The position numbers and the translations under genes were made by a program. The notes under the pieces were generated by a model that had not been told where the DNA came from, made no database searches, and saw nothing but the letters and a program-made list of their open reading frames with translations. Positions 54,177 to 63,477 of a stretch of DNA of 64,000 bases are shown piece after piece. The DNA comes from Alphaproteobacteria bacterium. Its GTDB lineage: Bacteria; Pseudomonadota; Alphaproteobacteria; Micropepsales; Micropepsaceae. The stretch spans positions 1-64,000 of the forward strand of contig WGNU01000004.1 in assembly GCA_016124385.1 (NCBI GenBank), written 5' to 3'. Each line of letters starts with the position of its first letter. Position 1 is the first letter of the stretch.

Positions 54177-55135
54177 GCTGGGCAGGCGTTGAGGAGCGCC
54201 GCGTCGCGACGAACGGGATCACGCTCAACATTGCGGAAGCGGGAGAAGGCCCTTTGATCCTTCTGCTGCACGGGTTTCCGGAGTCCTGGTACTCCTGGCG
54301 GCACCAATTCGCGCCGCTCGCCGCGGCGGGCTACCGCGTCGTTGCGCCTGACATGCGAGGCTACGGCAAGAGCGACAAGCCGCAGGCGATCGAGGCCTAT
54401 AATCAGGTTGAGGTGGCGAACGACATCATCGGACTCGTTCCCGCGCTCGGCTACGACAAGGCGGTTGTAGTCGGGCATGATTGGGGGGCGCCGACGGCGT
54501 GGGCCTGTGCGCTCCATCATCCCGGCACGGTTCGCGCGGTCGGCGCGCTGTCGGTGCCGTTCATGCCGCGCTCGCCGGTGCAGCCGATGCCGGCGATGCG
54601 GCAGATGTTCAAGGATCAATTCTTCTACCAGCTCTATTTTTTCGAGCCGGGCGTGGCGGAGGCCGAGTTCGAGGCCGATATCCGCACCGCGTTGAAGAAG
54701 TTCCTCATTCTGGGCGCCGGTGATACCGATCTCGCCGCGATGCCGATGAAACGGCCCGGCGATGATCTCCTCTCGGGCCTGCCCAATCCCGATACGCTGC
54801 CCGCGTGGTTGAGCGAGCGCGATCTCGATTTTTATGCGCAGGAGTTTACGCGGTCGGGCATGCGCGGACCGCTGAGCTACTATCGCAATCACGATCTGAC
54901 GTGGTCGCTGACCGAGGGTGCCCCGACATTCATCGATCAGCCGGCCTTTTTCGCGGCCGGCGCGAAAGACGGCGTCATTCTCATGGCCGCGGCCGCATTG
55001 CAGGCGATGCCCGGTTTCGTCCGCGACCTGCGCATCAATGAACTGATCCCCGGGATCGGCCATTGGACGCAGCAGGAAGCGCCGGAAGCGGTCAACCGGA
55101 TTGTTCTCAAGTTCCTCAGGGAAATCGACGGATGA
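54173..55135 (+). CDS. Epoxide hydrolase (alpha/beta hydrolase)
   Basis: A 320-aa soluble-epoxide-hydrolase-like enzyme. Oxyanion HGFPESWYSWRHQF, nucleophile Asp in VVGHDWGAPTAWACAL (D103), and the catalytic His in GIGHWTQQEAPEAVN. A cap Tyr is present in FFYQLYFF and SYYRNHDL. Asp at the nucleophile (not Ser) favours epoxide hydrolysis. ATGA overlaps both neighbours. Confidence 0.9.
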   Translation: MSWAGVEERRVATNGITLNIAEAGEGPLILLLHGFPESWYSWRHQFAPLAAAGYRVVAPDMRGYGKSDKPQAIEAYNQVEVANDIIGLVPALGYDKAVVVGHDWGAPTAWACALHHPGTVRAVGALSVPFMPRSPVQPMPAMRQMFKDQFFYQLYFFEPGVAEAEFEADIRTALKKFLILGAGDTDLAAMPMKRPGDDLLSGLPNPDTLPAWLSERDLDFYAQEFTRSGMRGPLSYYRNHDLTWSLTEGAPTFIDQPAFFAAGAKDGVILMAAAALQAMPGFVRDLRINELIPGIGHWTQQEAPEAVNRIVLKFLREIDG

Positions 55136-56652
55136 GCGAGTCGGTTCTGGTGGTTGGTGCGGGGATTGGCGGGCTTTGCACGGCCTTGTCGCTGGCGCCG
55201 ACGGGGCGCGCGATCACGATCCTGGAACGTGACCAGGCACCCCCCAGTCACGACCCGGACGTAACGTTCCTCGACTGGCATCGCCAGGGCGCGGGCCATA
55301 TCCGGCAGAGCCACGCGTTTCTGGCGCGCCTGCGCGGCATCATCAAGGCCTCGCATCCCGGCCTGCTCGCCAAGCTGAAGGACATGGGCGCGCGAGATCT
55401 CACATTCGAGATGATGCTCTCGGACATTCAGCGCCAATCCTATCAGCCCGTCCCGCTCGACGAGGATCTGACGATCATCACCAGCCGGCGCACGACGCTC
55501 GAGATGGCGATGCGCGAATATGTCGAAACGCTGGCGAACGTGACGATCCGCTCCGGCTTCTTCGTCCGCCGTCTCGTGACGCGCGAGCACGCCGGCGGCA
55601 TCGTCGAGGTGGTTGGTGTCTCGGGCGAAGAGAGCGGCAATCCGGTCGATCTCACGGCTGACATCATCGTGGATGCCAGCGGCAAATCCGGCTTCTTGAT
55701 CGAGCAATTGATGGAGGAAGGCGCGAACATCAAGGAAGAGATCGAAAGCGCCGGCATCTTGTACTACACGCGGCACTACCGCCTCCTGCCTGGCGTGGAA
55801 GAGCCGTCGCGGCGGGACAATCCGCCGCCGAACGGAGACCTCGGCTACATCAAGTTCGGCGTATTTCCGGGGGACAATGGCTGCTTTTCCATCACCGTCG
55901 CCATACCCGAAGTCGAGATCGAGCTGCGCAAGGCGGTCCTCAATCCCGATCGGTTCCACGCGATCACGTTGCAGATGCCGGGCCTTGAGCCTTGGACCAA
56001 CGCCAAGCGGTCCGAGCCGCGCGGCAAGGTCCATGGCATGGGCGACCTCTTGAGCCGCTGGCGCGACATCGTGGTCGACGGCGTGCCCGCGACCCGCAAC
56101 TATTTTCCGCTTGGCGATACCTTGATCCGCACCAATCCGCTCTATGGCCGGGGCTGTTCGTTCGCCGCGGTCAGTGCGGAATGCCTGCGTGAGGTTCTGG
56201 ACGAAACGAACGATCCGGTCGCGCGCCAGATCGCCTATCACAAGCGGCTGACGGCGGAGTTGCGCCCTTATTATCTCAATCAGCGCGCGCAGGACCGCTC
56301 GGCTATCAAGCGGGCGAAACGCGCGCTCACGCCCGGCTACAAGAAAAGCTGGCGGACAAGGCTGCTCGAAGGCTTCTTCGAGGATGGCGTCGCAATCGCG
56401 GTGCGGTACGACATATCCTTGCTGCGCGAGGCGATGCGCGGCTTCCATATGCTCGAGCATCCCAATAAATGGCTGTCGCGGCCGCGCAATCTCGCCAAAG
56501 TGCTTTTCTATTGGGCGCGTGGCAAGAAGCGCAACGCGCCGGCCTATCCGCCGAAACCGGGACCGGACCGCGAAGAGTTGATGCGGATCCTCGCCATCGA
56601 TCCGCAGGCTGACGTAATGCGACTTGCGCAGGAAGAAAGAGTTGCCGCCTAA
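55132..56652 (+). CDS. FAD-dependent oxidoreductase/monooxygenase-like protein
   Basis: A 506-aa flavoprotein. The dinucleotide motif VVGAGIGGLCTALSL (residues 5-19), an ILERDQ strand end that should bind the FAD ribose and GRGCSFAAVSAECLREVL as the second FAD contact. There is no WxWxIP halogenase motif. It resembles p-hydroxybenzoate-hydroxylase/epoxidase-fold enzymes. Next to an epoxide hydrolase, an epoxidase activity is possible (inference). Confidence 0.82.
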   Translation: MSESVLVVGAGIGGLCTALSLAPTGRAITILERDQAPPSHDPDVTFLDWHRQGAGHIRQSHAFLARLRGIIKASHPGLLAKLKDMGARDLTFEMMLSDIQRQSYQPVPLDEDLTIITSRRTTLEMAMREYVETLANVTIRSGFFVRRLVTREHAGGIVEVVGVSGEESGNPVDLTADIIVDASGKSGFLIEQLMEEGANIKEEIESAGILYYTRHYRLLPGVEEPSRRDNPPPNGDLGYIKFGVFPGDNGCFSITVAIPEVEIELRKAVLNPDRFHAITLQMPGLEPWTNAKRSEPRGKVHGMGDLLSRWRDIVVDGVPATRNYFPLGDTLIRTNPLYGRGCSFAAVSAECLREVLDETNDPVARQIAYHKRLTAELRPYYLNQRAQDRSAIKRAKRALTPGYKKSWRTRLLEGFFEDGVAIAVRYDISLLREAMRGFHMLEHPNKWLSRPRNLAKVLFYWARGKKRNAPAYPPKPGPDREELMRILAIDPQADVMRLAQEERVAA

Positions 56653-57382
56653 GGCAAAGGAGCCGGAAGACGCGAGCGTTGAATTCGACCTCGGCCGGCG
56701 AGAGCTTGCCAAGGCGGAGCGGCGCCTTCGAATCTTGCGCGCGGCCCGCGACCTCATCCGCGAGACGGGCGACACGGATCTTTCGATGCGCACATTGGCA
56801 CAGCGTGCCGACGTAAGCCTCTCCACGCCCTACAACTTGTTTGGATCGAAGCGCGCCGTCGTGCTCGCCGTGCTGGAGGACGTGCGCGATTTTGGCGAGC
56901 GCTTCAACAGGCTCAAGGCGGCGAACAGCATTGCGCGCATTTTCGCAGCCCATGAACTTGCGTTCGGCTACTACACACGCGATCCCGAATTCTATCGCAC
57001 GCTGTGGCGCGCTCTGCTCAATACGACGGGCGAGGACAACACGGGACTGGCGTCGCAGGAGCGTTTGGCGCGCACGCGCGCGATCTGGCTCGGTCTGGTT
57101 CAGGGCGCGGCGCAAGACGGCTATCTGCGGCCGGATCGCTCCGTGGATCTGGTCTTGCGCGCGATGGGGCAGTTGACGGGCGGGGCGCTGTTGTCATGGG
57201 CCATGGGCAGCCTTGCGACGGAGGCGCTGACCGCCTCGGTCGGTCTCGGCTACGCCCTGTGCCTCAACGGGGCCGCGACGCCGGCCGGGACCGCATTGCT
57301 GAGCGAGCGCATCGCGGCCTATGGGCAGACGCTTGCGCGTGTGGATCGCCAATCGCCCGACCGCTCGTCGGAGACGCTCTAG
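56642..57382 (+). CDS. TetR family transcriptional regulator
   Basis: A 246-aa regulator. LRILRAARDLIRETGDTDLSMRTLAQRADVSLSTPYNLFGSKRAVVLAVL is the TetR DNA-binding domain (about 28-77). The TTG at 56642 is chosen because AGGAAG lies 6 nt upstream; another TTG is at 56624. There is no ATG near. It overlaps the FAD gene, so it is the last gene of the six-gene unit starting at 51973 and may autoregulate it. Confidence 0.85.
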   Translation: MPPKAKEPEDASVEFDLGRRELAKAERRLRILRAARDLIRETGDTDLSMRTLAQRADVSLSTPYNLFGSKRAVVLAVLEDVRDFGERFNRLKAANSIARIFAAHELAFGYYTRDPEFYRTLWRALLNTTGEDNTGLASQERLARTRAIWLGLVQGAAQDGYLRPDRSVDLVLRAMGQLTGGALLSWAMGSLATEALTASVGLGYALCLNGAATPAGTALLSERIAAYGQTLARVDRQSPDRSSETL

Positions 57383-57443
57383 GCGCCGCGCCGCCGCTCC
57401 GGTCGATGCGCCTGCCCAAGCCGAAATGAGGCGAGCAGGGCCC

Positions 57444-57479
57444 CGGGTGGGGGGTGCTGCCTCAGACCCCACCCGAAAG
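57444..57479. repeat. Inverted repeat with CGGGTGGGG motif
   Basis: CGGGTGGGG (57444-57452) and its inverse CCCCACCCG (57467-57475) flank a 14-nt spacer. The right arm extended, read on the minus strand, is CTTTCGGGTGGGG, and it recurs exactly at 61499-61511. It may be a regulatory site for the MDR reductase gene. It lacks a T-run, so it is a poor terminator. Confidence 0.5.
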
Positions 57480-57588
57480 AAGGTGCCGGCGCGGCTTCCG
57501 CTGTGCAGGGTTGACCGCCAAGCATAAGGTCCCGGGCGCCCCGCGGCGCCCGAGAAACGGCCAACACCAACGACCGGAGGAACAGGCC

Positions 57589-58620
57589 ATGAGCGGCATC
57601 CCGAATGCGATCAAGAGCTGGTACTTCGCAGAACGGCCCAAGGGCGATCTCGACGACACGACGCTCGCCCTCCGCACCGTGCCGCTGCCCGAATTGGCCG
57701 ACGGGGAGATCCTGGTCCGCAATATCTATCTCTCGCTGGACGCAACGAACCGCGTATGGCTCAGCGACTGGGACAGCTACATGGAGCCGGTGCGCCTCGG
57801 CGAGCCGATGCGCGGCTTCATCATTGGTGAAGTCGTTCACTCGAAGAACGCGCAATTCCCCAAGGGAGCGTTGGTGTCGGGCCTTTCGAGCTGGTCGGAC
57901 TATGTCGTCACGAACGGCGAGGGCTTTCAGACCTATACGGGCATCGCCGGTCTCGATCTTGCTGAAGCGTTCGGCATTTTGACGGTCGCGGGCCCCACCG
58001 CCTATGTCGGCCTCGTCGAGATCGGCCAGCCCAAGCCTGGGGACACGGTGGTTGTCACCGCCGCGGCCGGGGCGGTCGGCGCGCTCGTCGGGCAGATCGC
58101 GAAGATTTATGGTTGCCGTGCGATCGGAATTGCCGGCTCGGCTGAAAAATGCGCATGGCTGACGCGCGAGCTCGGCTACGATGCGGCGATCAACTACCGC
58201 ACGGAAGACGTGGACAAGCGCCTCGCCGAGCTGGCGCCGGACGGCATCGACATCCAGTTCGAGAACGTCGGCGGCGATATTCTCGATTCAGGTCTCAAGC
58301 ACATGAAGAATGGAGGCCGCGTGATCATTTGCGGTCTTATCTCGACCTACAATTCGCCGGGCGAGACGGCGCCGGGTCCCAAGATGTTCCGCAACGTGAT
58401 CATGCGCCGTCTCCGGATCGAGGGCTTCGTCATTCTCGATTACCTGGCGCGCTATCCCGAGTTTCACGAGAAACTCTTAGGCTGGATGCGGGACGGCCGT
58501 CTGAAGTATCGCCTCCACGTCGTTGACGGTCTGGAGAACGCGGCGGGCGCGCTCAAACTTCTCTACACCGGCGGCAATCACGGCAAGCTGATGGTGAAGA
58601 TCGGCGATCCGCGCGCTTAA
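57589..58620 (+). CDS. MDR-superfamily NADP-dependent oxidoreductase (CurA/prostaglandin-reductase-like)
   Basis: A 343-aa zinc-independent alcohol-dehydrogenase-fold reductase. YFAERPKGDLDDTTLALRTVPLPEL and LSLDATNRVWLSDWDSYMEPVRLGEPMRG are the CurA/leukotriene-dehydrogenase start. The NADP motif AAAGAVGALVGQIAKIYG and FENVGGDIL follow. It reduces an activated C=C of an enone, substrate unknown. GGAGG precedes the ATG at 57589. Confidence 0.9.
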   Translation: MSGIPNAIKSWYFAERPKGDLDDTTLALRTVPLPELADGEILVRNIYLSLDATNRVWLSDWDSYMEPVRLGEPMRGFIIGEVVHSKNAQFPKGALVSGLSSWSDYVVTNGEGFQTYTGIAGLDLAEAFGILTVAGPTAYVGLVEIGQPKPGDTVVVTAAAGAVGALVGQIAKIYGCRAIGIAGSAEKCAWLTRELGYDAAINYRTEDVDKRLAELAPDGIDIQFENVGGDILDSGLKHMKNGGRVIICGLISTYNSPGETAPGPKMFRNVIMRRLRIEGFVILDYLARYPEFHEKLLGWMRDGRLKYRLHVVDGLENAAGALKLLYTGGNHGKLMVKIGDPRA

Positions 58621-58637
58621 CCCTCCAGCCTACTCGC

Positions 58638-58668
58638 TTGCCACGATCACTGATCTAGGCCCTATAAT
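58638..58668 (+). promoter_or_regulatory. Candidate sigma70 promoter for the LAL regulator
   Basis: TTGCCA (58638-58643), 19 nt, then a perfect TATAAT (58663-58668), about 70 nt before the ATG at 58739. A small palindrome, tgggtgcccca, lies downstream at 58697-58707. Confidence 0.45.
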
Positions 58669-58738
58669 CGGTATCGCGCAGGAAGGGCGGCTCCGCTGGG
58701 TGCCCCAAAAAAGAAGCGCGTCCACGGAGGAAGTGCCA

Positions 58739-61453
58739 ATGCCCGAGAGTGCGGGCAATCTTGGACTCACGCGACCGCGAGTTGACCCGGTCCGAAGCGT
58801 GCGCCGCGCCGCGCCGCTCGCGAAACTGAACGACTCGCCCCATGCCAAGCTCGTCGTCATCCACGCGCCCGCGGGGTTCGGCAAGACGACTTTGCTGCGC
58901 CAATATTGCGCGGAGCTGTCCGAACGCGGCGGCGGGCGATGCGTTTGGGTGCATCTCGATGAGACGGCGCGCGACGCTCCTCAGTTCATGCGCCTGGTCC
59001 ACACAGCCCTTCGCGGCCATCTCGGCGGCGCTGCGCAGAGACCGGCCGCGCGCGCGATCAAGAGTTCATCGCCGCGCGAAATCAGGGCGGCCCTCGACGC
59101 GGCGGGGCCCGGCACGGTCCTGGTGATCGACGACTACGAGCTCGCATGCCAGGCCGGCGCCAACGAGGTTCTCTATCAGCTTGTCCGCCAGCTTCCGCAG
59201 GGCGTCCGCATCTTTCTGGGAACCCGCGTGCTGCCGGGCGCGCTGACCTCGCGCTTGCTCGTCAAAGGAGAGGCGCTGGTGCTCGGCGCCGATGACGTCC
59301 GCTTTGGTTTGGGCGAAACGCGCGCGCTTTTCAGCGATTCGGCCGGTCTGGCGGGCGACGAGGTCGAGTGGATCCAGTCCTGCACGGAAGGCTGGCCCGC
59401 CGCGTTGCAGTGTTTCCGGCTGTGCATCAGCGGCGGACGGTTTCGCCGTGGTCTCGCGTACCAGGGAAACGGCGTCACGCCCGAACTGATCAGCTACCTC
59501 GCCACCGAAGTTTTCGAGGCCTTGAGCGAGCGCACCCGGCAATTGCTGCTGGCGACGTCGTTACCCGATCTCGTCTGTCCCGAACTCGTCGAGCACATTT
59601 CCGACGTTCGCTGCACGCAGGACGATCTCGAGGGCCTTGTCGAGGCGGGGCTCTTTCTCATGCCTGTCGATCTCGACCGCCGCTGGTACCGGTTTCACAA
59701 CGTGTTTCGCCGCGTGATGCTCGCCCGCCTGACGAGCGACCTCGATCCGCCGCAATTGCTGGCGCGTCATCGCCTGGCGGCGGATTGGTTCACGACGAAT
59801 GGCTACGAGGAGGAGGCGATCAAGCACCTCCTCGCGGCCAATGATCCAGAGGCGGCCGCCGCCTTGCTCGATCACCGCGCATGGCACCTCATCAACGAGG
59901 AGCGCCTCGATTTCATCACCAGCCTTGTCGATGAGTTGCCCGAGAAGACGGTCAAGAAATATCCCGACATTCAGGCCGCCGCGACGATCGCCTATGGGTT
60001 CCGCCGCGAGTTCGCGAAGGCGAACCGCATGCTCGAGGTCCATCGCCGCGATCTCGAACAGCTGAAGGACGCGGCGAGTGAGGAGCAATGGGGGCTCTTT
60101 AACAGCCTGCAGATCTTCGTTCTCGCGGCGCAGGACCGGATGGCCGAGGTCGCCTCGAACGCTGAGCTGACGCTGTCTCAACTCGCTCCCCGCCATGGCT
60201 TGCGTTACGCCGTCGCCCTGAACGCGCACGGCTTCTGGCTGCACGCCAACAGCAAGTTCGAAGAGGCGCGCAAGGAACTGTCCGAGGCGCGCCCGCTCCA
60301 CACGCATGAGCACTCGCTGTTCGGCCGCGCCTATCAGGAGGCGATCCTGAGCGGCGTCTTGACCGCGCAGGGGCGGATCAGCGATGCCAAGGCCAGCCTG
60401 AGAACGACGTTGCGCGAGATCGAGCAGGCCATTTCGGCGACGGCGGGCTCGACCATCGCCGCTTATCTCGCCGAGGCGCACTATGAACAGAACGAAACGG
60501 CGGCTGCCGAGGAGCTGCTCGCCGACTATCTCCCGCTGATCGACCAGCAGGCGATCGTCGATCCGCTCGCCATCACCCACCTGACGCGGGCGCGCATCGC
60601 GCTGCGCCGCAATCTTCCCGGCGAGGCCGATCGCATCATCGAACACATGATGGAGCTTGGGCATCGCCACGATCTGCGGCGCCTCGTCCATTACGGGCGC
60701 ACCGAGCTTGTCCGCCAGGCGACGCTCGCGGGCGACATGGATCTTGCGACGCGCCGGCTCGAAGCGTTCTTCGGCGGGGCGGAACCGAAGCTGCACGCCG
60801 ATCTGCTGTTTCACGCCGGTGAAATCGAGGCGCAGACGATCACCTATGCGCGCTATCTCGTGCATGCCGGCCGTTATGGCGAGGCGCGCGCGCTCCTGCA
60901 GACGCAACTACGCAAAGCTAAGCTGCTGCGCCGCCGGCGCCGGCAAATGAAGCTCGGTCTCCTGCTCGCGATCGCTCTGGATGAAGAGGGCGAAAAGGCC
61001 CTCGCGCGCCGCACGCTGCAGGATGCCCTCGAGATCGGCATGCCCGGCGAATTCGTCCGCTCGATCCTCGATGAGGGTCCGCGCATGACGCGTCTGCTCA
61101 AGGAGGTTTATTCCACCCGCGGCCGCCGGCCGGAGATCGTCGAGAATGATCCCGTAAACGCCTATGTGGAGTTTCTGCTGCGCACCGATGGCGAGCGGCT
61201 GGAGATCGAGGAGACGATCGAAGCGGGCGTGCTTGATGAGGACGCGGTGTTGCGGTTCGACACGCTCACCGCGCGCGAGCGCGAGATCCTGACGCTCGTC
61301 TCAAATGGCTTTGCGAACAAGGATTTGGCGGGCCGCTTGGGCGTGTCGACGAATACGGTGAAATGGCACCTGCGGAACGTCTTTGAGAAGCTGCAAATTT
61401 CCAATCGCGTTCAGGCCATTTCGGTGGCCCGGCATTTTGGTCTGATCAACTAG
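58739..61453 (+). CDS. LuxR-family MalT/LAL-type ATP-dependent regulator
   Basis: A 904-aa transcription activator. P-loop IHAPAGFGKTTLLRQY (about 41-56), a STAND/NACHT-like ATPase to about 300, a long helical TPR-like middle (about 380-800), and a C-terminal LuxR helix-turn-helix (LTAREREILTLVSNGFANKDLAGRLGVSTNTVKWHLRNVFEKL, about 842-884). GGAGGAAGTG precedes the ATG, so the track's earlier GTG is not used. MalT-type proteins are switched on by a small-molecule inducer and ATP. It lies beside the carboxylase-like cluster. Confidence 0.9.
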   Translation: MPESAGNLGLTRPRVDPVRSVRRAAPLAKLNDSPHAKLVVIHAPAGFGKTTLLRQYCAELSERGGGRCVWVHLDETARDAPQFMRLVHTALRGHLGGAAQRPAARAIKSSSPREIRAALDAAGPGTVLVIDDYELACQAGANEVLYQLVRQLPQGVRIFLGTRVLPGALTSRLLVKGEALVLGADDVRFGLGETRALFSDSAGLAGDEVEWIQSCTEGWPAALQCFRLCISGGRFRRGLAYQGNGVTPELISYLATEVFEALSERTRQLLLATSLPDLVCPELVEHISDVRCTQDDLEGLVEAGLFLMPVDLDRRWYRFHNVFRRVMLARLTSDLDPPQLLARHRLAADWFTTNGYEEEAIKHLLAANDPEAAAALLDHRAWHLINEERLDFITSLVDELPEKTVKKYPDIQAAATIAYGFRREFAKANRMLEVHRRDLEQLKDAASEEQWGLFNSLQIFVLAAQDRMAEVASNAELTLSQLAPRHGLRYAVALNAHGFWLHANSKFEEARKELSEARPLHTHEHSLFGRAYQEAILSGVLTAQGRISDAKASLRTTLREIEQAISATAGSTIAAYLAEAHYEQNETAAAEELLADYLPLIDQQAIVDPLAITHLTRARIALRRNLPGEADRIIEHMMELGHRHDLRRLVHYGRTELVRQATLAGDMDLATRRLEAFFGGAEPKLHADLLFHAGEIEAQTITYARYLVHAGRYGEARALLQTQLRKAKLLRRRRRQMKLGLLLAIALDEEGEKALARRTLQDALEIGMPGEFVRSILDEGPRMTRLLKEVYSTRGRRPEIVENDPVNAYVEFLLRTDGERLEIEETIEAGVLDEDAVLRFDTLTAREREILTLVSNGFANKDLAGRLGVSTNTVKWHLRNVFEKLQISNRVQAISVARHFGLIN

Positions 61454-61494
61454 TCAGGCCGCGCACCCCTCCGCGCGCAGCGCCAACTTTCGAC

Positions 61495-61522
61495 AATCCT
61501 TTCGGGTGGGGCACATCGCCCC
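61495..61522. promoter_or_regulatory. Motif region upstream of the carboxylase-like cluster
   Basis: AATCCTTTCGGGTGGGGCACATCGCCCC contains the 13-nt CTTTCGGGTGGGG shared with 57467-57479 (opposite strand) and a GGGGC-N5-GCCCC inverted repeat. Its first 14 nt also equal part of the tRNA-Arg 3' end. A regulator-binding site is the simpler reading. No other element was seen in the 146-nt gap. Confidence 0.4.
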
Positions 61523-61599
61523 TCGATCGCTAGGCTGGCCTCGACAACAACCGAGAGGCCGGCCGCATCGAGCCTGGCCTCCAACGAGGGACGAGGCGC

Positions 61600-63477
61600 G
61601 TGGGCTTGCTCGTGACGATCGACAATGGCGGCACACTGACGGATTTCTGTGCGACGGACGGCGAGCGCCTCATCCACACGAAATCCCTGACGACCCCGCA
61701 CGATCTCTCGGAATGTTTAATGAGCGGGTTGGCTTCCGTCGCCGAGATTTTTGGCGAGGGCGACGACCTCACGCGATTCATCTCCAAGATCGACTACATC
61801 CGCTATTCCACGACTCAGGGCACGAACGCACTGGTGGAGCGAAAAGGCCCGCGTCTGGGATGGCTGACCGACGAGGCGGCGTTGGTCTCCGCGGTGCGCG
61901 GCGCCAATGGCGAGCTCTTCGAGGCGATGGTCGGCGGGCGCGTCGCGATCACGGATCCGGGCGCGGATGAACAGCGCCTCGCCAAGGAAATTTCCCGTCT
62001 CGTCTCGGAAGGGGCTAACCGCATCGTCGTGGGCTATGCGGGCAAAGAAGCGGCCGAGTGGGAGCGGCGGACCAAGCGCCAGCTCTATCGTACGTTTCCG
62101 CGCCATCTGCTTGGCGCCGTGCCGCTTCTGTTCGCCTGCGAACTCGCCCCCATCGGCGCGCCGCATCGCCGCGTCTGGTCCGCGTTGCTCAACGCGTTCT
62201 TGCATCCCGCGATGGAGCAGTTTCTCTACAATGCCGAGAACAAGCTGCGCGCCCATCGCGCGCGCAATCCGCTCCTCGTGTTCCGCAACGACGGCAATTC
62301 GACACGCGTCGCCAAGACGATCGCGCTGAAGACGTACTCTTCGGGTCCCGAAGGCGGCATCGTCGGCGCACAGCAGATCATCCGCCACTATGGCATCCAA
62401 AGGGCCGTCTCCATCGATATCGGCGGCACGACGACGGACATCGCGTTCTTCGCTGAGGATCGCGTCGATCGCGACTTCTTCGGCGAGATCGAAGGATCGC
62501 CCGTCGCGATTCCGATGACCCGCGTCATGAGCGTCGGCGCAGGCGGCAGCTCGATCTTCAGCGTGAGCGGCGGCGCGCTGCGCGTCGGCCCCGAAAGCGT
62601 GGGATCGGCGCCCGGGCCCGCCTGTTTCGCGCGCGGCGGCACCGAAGCGACGATCACTGATGCGCTGTTGCTCGAAGGCGTTCTCGATCCCACGACTTAC
62701 TTCGGCGGCAAGCTGCGTCTCGATCCGGCGCGCGCCGAACGCGCCATCATGAGCCGCGTGGGCGAACCCTTGGGGCTCGATCTCCCCGGGGCCATTGAGG
62801 CGATGAAGAACGCCTATGAGCGCCGCATCGCCAAGGCCGTGCAGACCGAAGGGACGCTCACGCCCGGAACCGTGTTGATCGCCTTTGGTGGCGCGGGTCC
62901 CATGAGCGCGTGCGGCATTGCCCAGACACTCGGCTTGCGCGACGTCTTGATCCCGCGCCAGGCGGCGGTCTTCAGCGCTTATGGCATCGCCTTCTCCGAT
63001 GTTCAGCACAGCTACCGCACCAAGCTGGACGGCCGGCCGGTCGAGTCCGCCAAGGCGGATCTGCTCCGCCAGGCCGAGCGCGGCATGCGCGCGGAGGGCT
63101 TCGCGCTGTCGGACTGCACTACCCATTTCATGCAGCTGATCGAGGAGGGAGAGGCCTGCCGCGCGGCGCCCGTGAGTGACGCGCCGAAGGGGAAGGCATC
63201 GTCTTGGCTTGAGCTGACGGTGGTCAAGGCGATTCCCCGGATCACAATTCCTGAGGGTGCCCCCGAGCGCCGCCGCGACGCGGAATCGATTGGGGTGCGC
63301 CGCGGCCAGAAGCCTTTGCCGCTCTTCGAGCTGGAGGCCATGCGTCCCGGTGACGGGGGCGATGGCGCGTGCCTGATCGAGGAGCGCTTCTTCACCACCT
63401 ACGTTCCGCAAGGGTGGCGGTTTCTCATCGCCGCTTCGGGCGACATCTTCCTGACCAGAACGGAGGACGCGCGATGA
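61600..63477 (+). CDS. Hydantoinase/oxoprolinase-family subunit (acetophenone carboxylase alpha-like)
   Basis: A 625-aa HyuA-type actin-like ATPase subunit. The phosphate-binding motif is IDNGGTLTDFCATDG (usually DxGGTFTD), the second VSIDIGGTTTDIAFF (about 268-282) and the third FGGAGPMSACGIAQTL. It also has KTYSSGPEGGIVGAQ and GAGGSSIFSV. With the 132-aa protein next and a second HyuA-like gene after it, the order matches apc1-apc2-apc3 of acetophenone carboxylase. The GTG start has GAGG upstream. Its stop overlaps the next gene (ATGA). Confidence 0.85.
   Translation: MGLLVTIDNGGTLTDFCATDGERLIHTKSLTTPHDLSECLMSGLASVAEIFGEGDDLTRFISKIDYIRYSTTQGTNALVERKGPRLGWLTDEAALVSAVRGANGELFEAMVGGRVAITDPGADEQRLAKEISRLVSEGANRIVVGYAGKEAAEWERRTKRQLYRTFPRHLLGAVPLLFACELAPIGAPHRRVWSALLNAFLHPAMEQFLYNAENKLRAHRARNPLLVFRNDGNSTRVAKTIALKTYSSGPEGGIVGAQQIIRHYGIQRAVSIDIGGTTTDIAFFAEDRVDRDFFGEIEGSPVAIPMTRVMSVGAGGSSIFSVSGGALRVGPESVGSAPGPACFARGGTEATITDALLLEGVLDPTTYFGGKLRLDPARAERAIMSRVGEPLGLDLPGAIEAMKNAYERRIAKAVQTEGTLTPGTVLIAFGGAGPMSACGIAQTLGLRDVLIPRQAAVFSAYGIAFSDVQHSYRTKLDGRPVESAKADLLRQAERGMRAEGFALSDCTTHFMQLIEEGEACRAAPVSDAPKGKASSWLELTVVKAIPRITIPEGAPERRRDAESIGVRRGQKPLPLFELEAMRPGDGGDGACLIEERFFTTYVPQGWRFLIAASGDIFLTRTEDAR

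Noticed and set aside
54937-56826. 629-aa minus-strand ORF
   Set aside because: Antisense to the FAD oxidoreductase, which has a clear FAD motif and operon overlaps.
61717-63411. 564-aa minus-strand ORF
   Set aside because: Antisense to the HyuA-like gene; composition is shadow-like.
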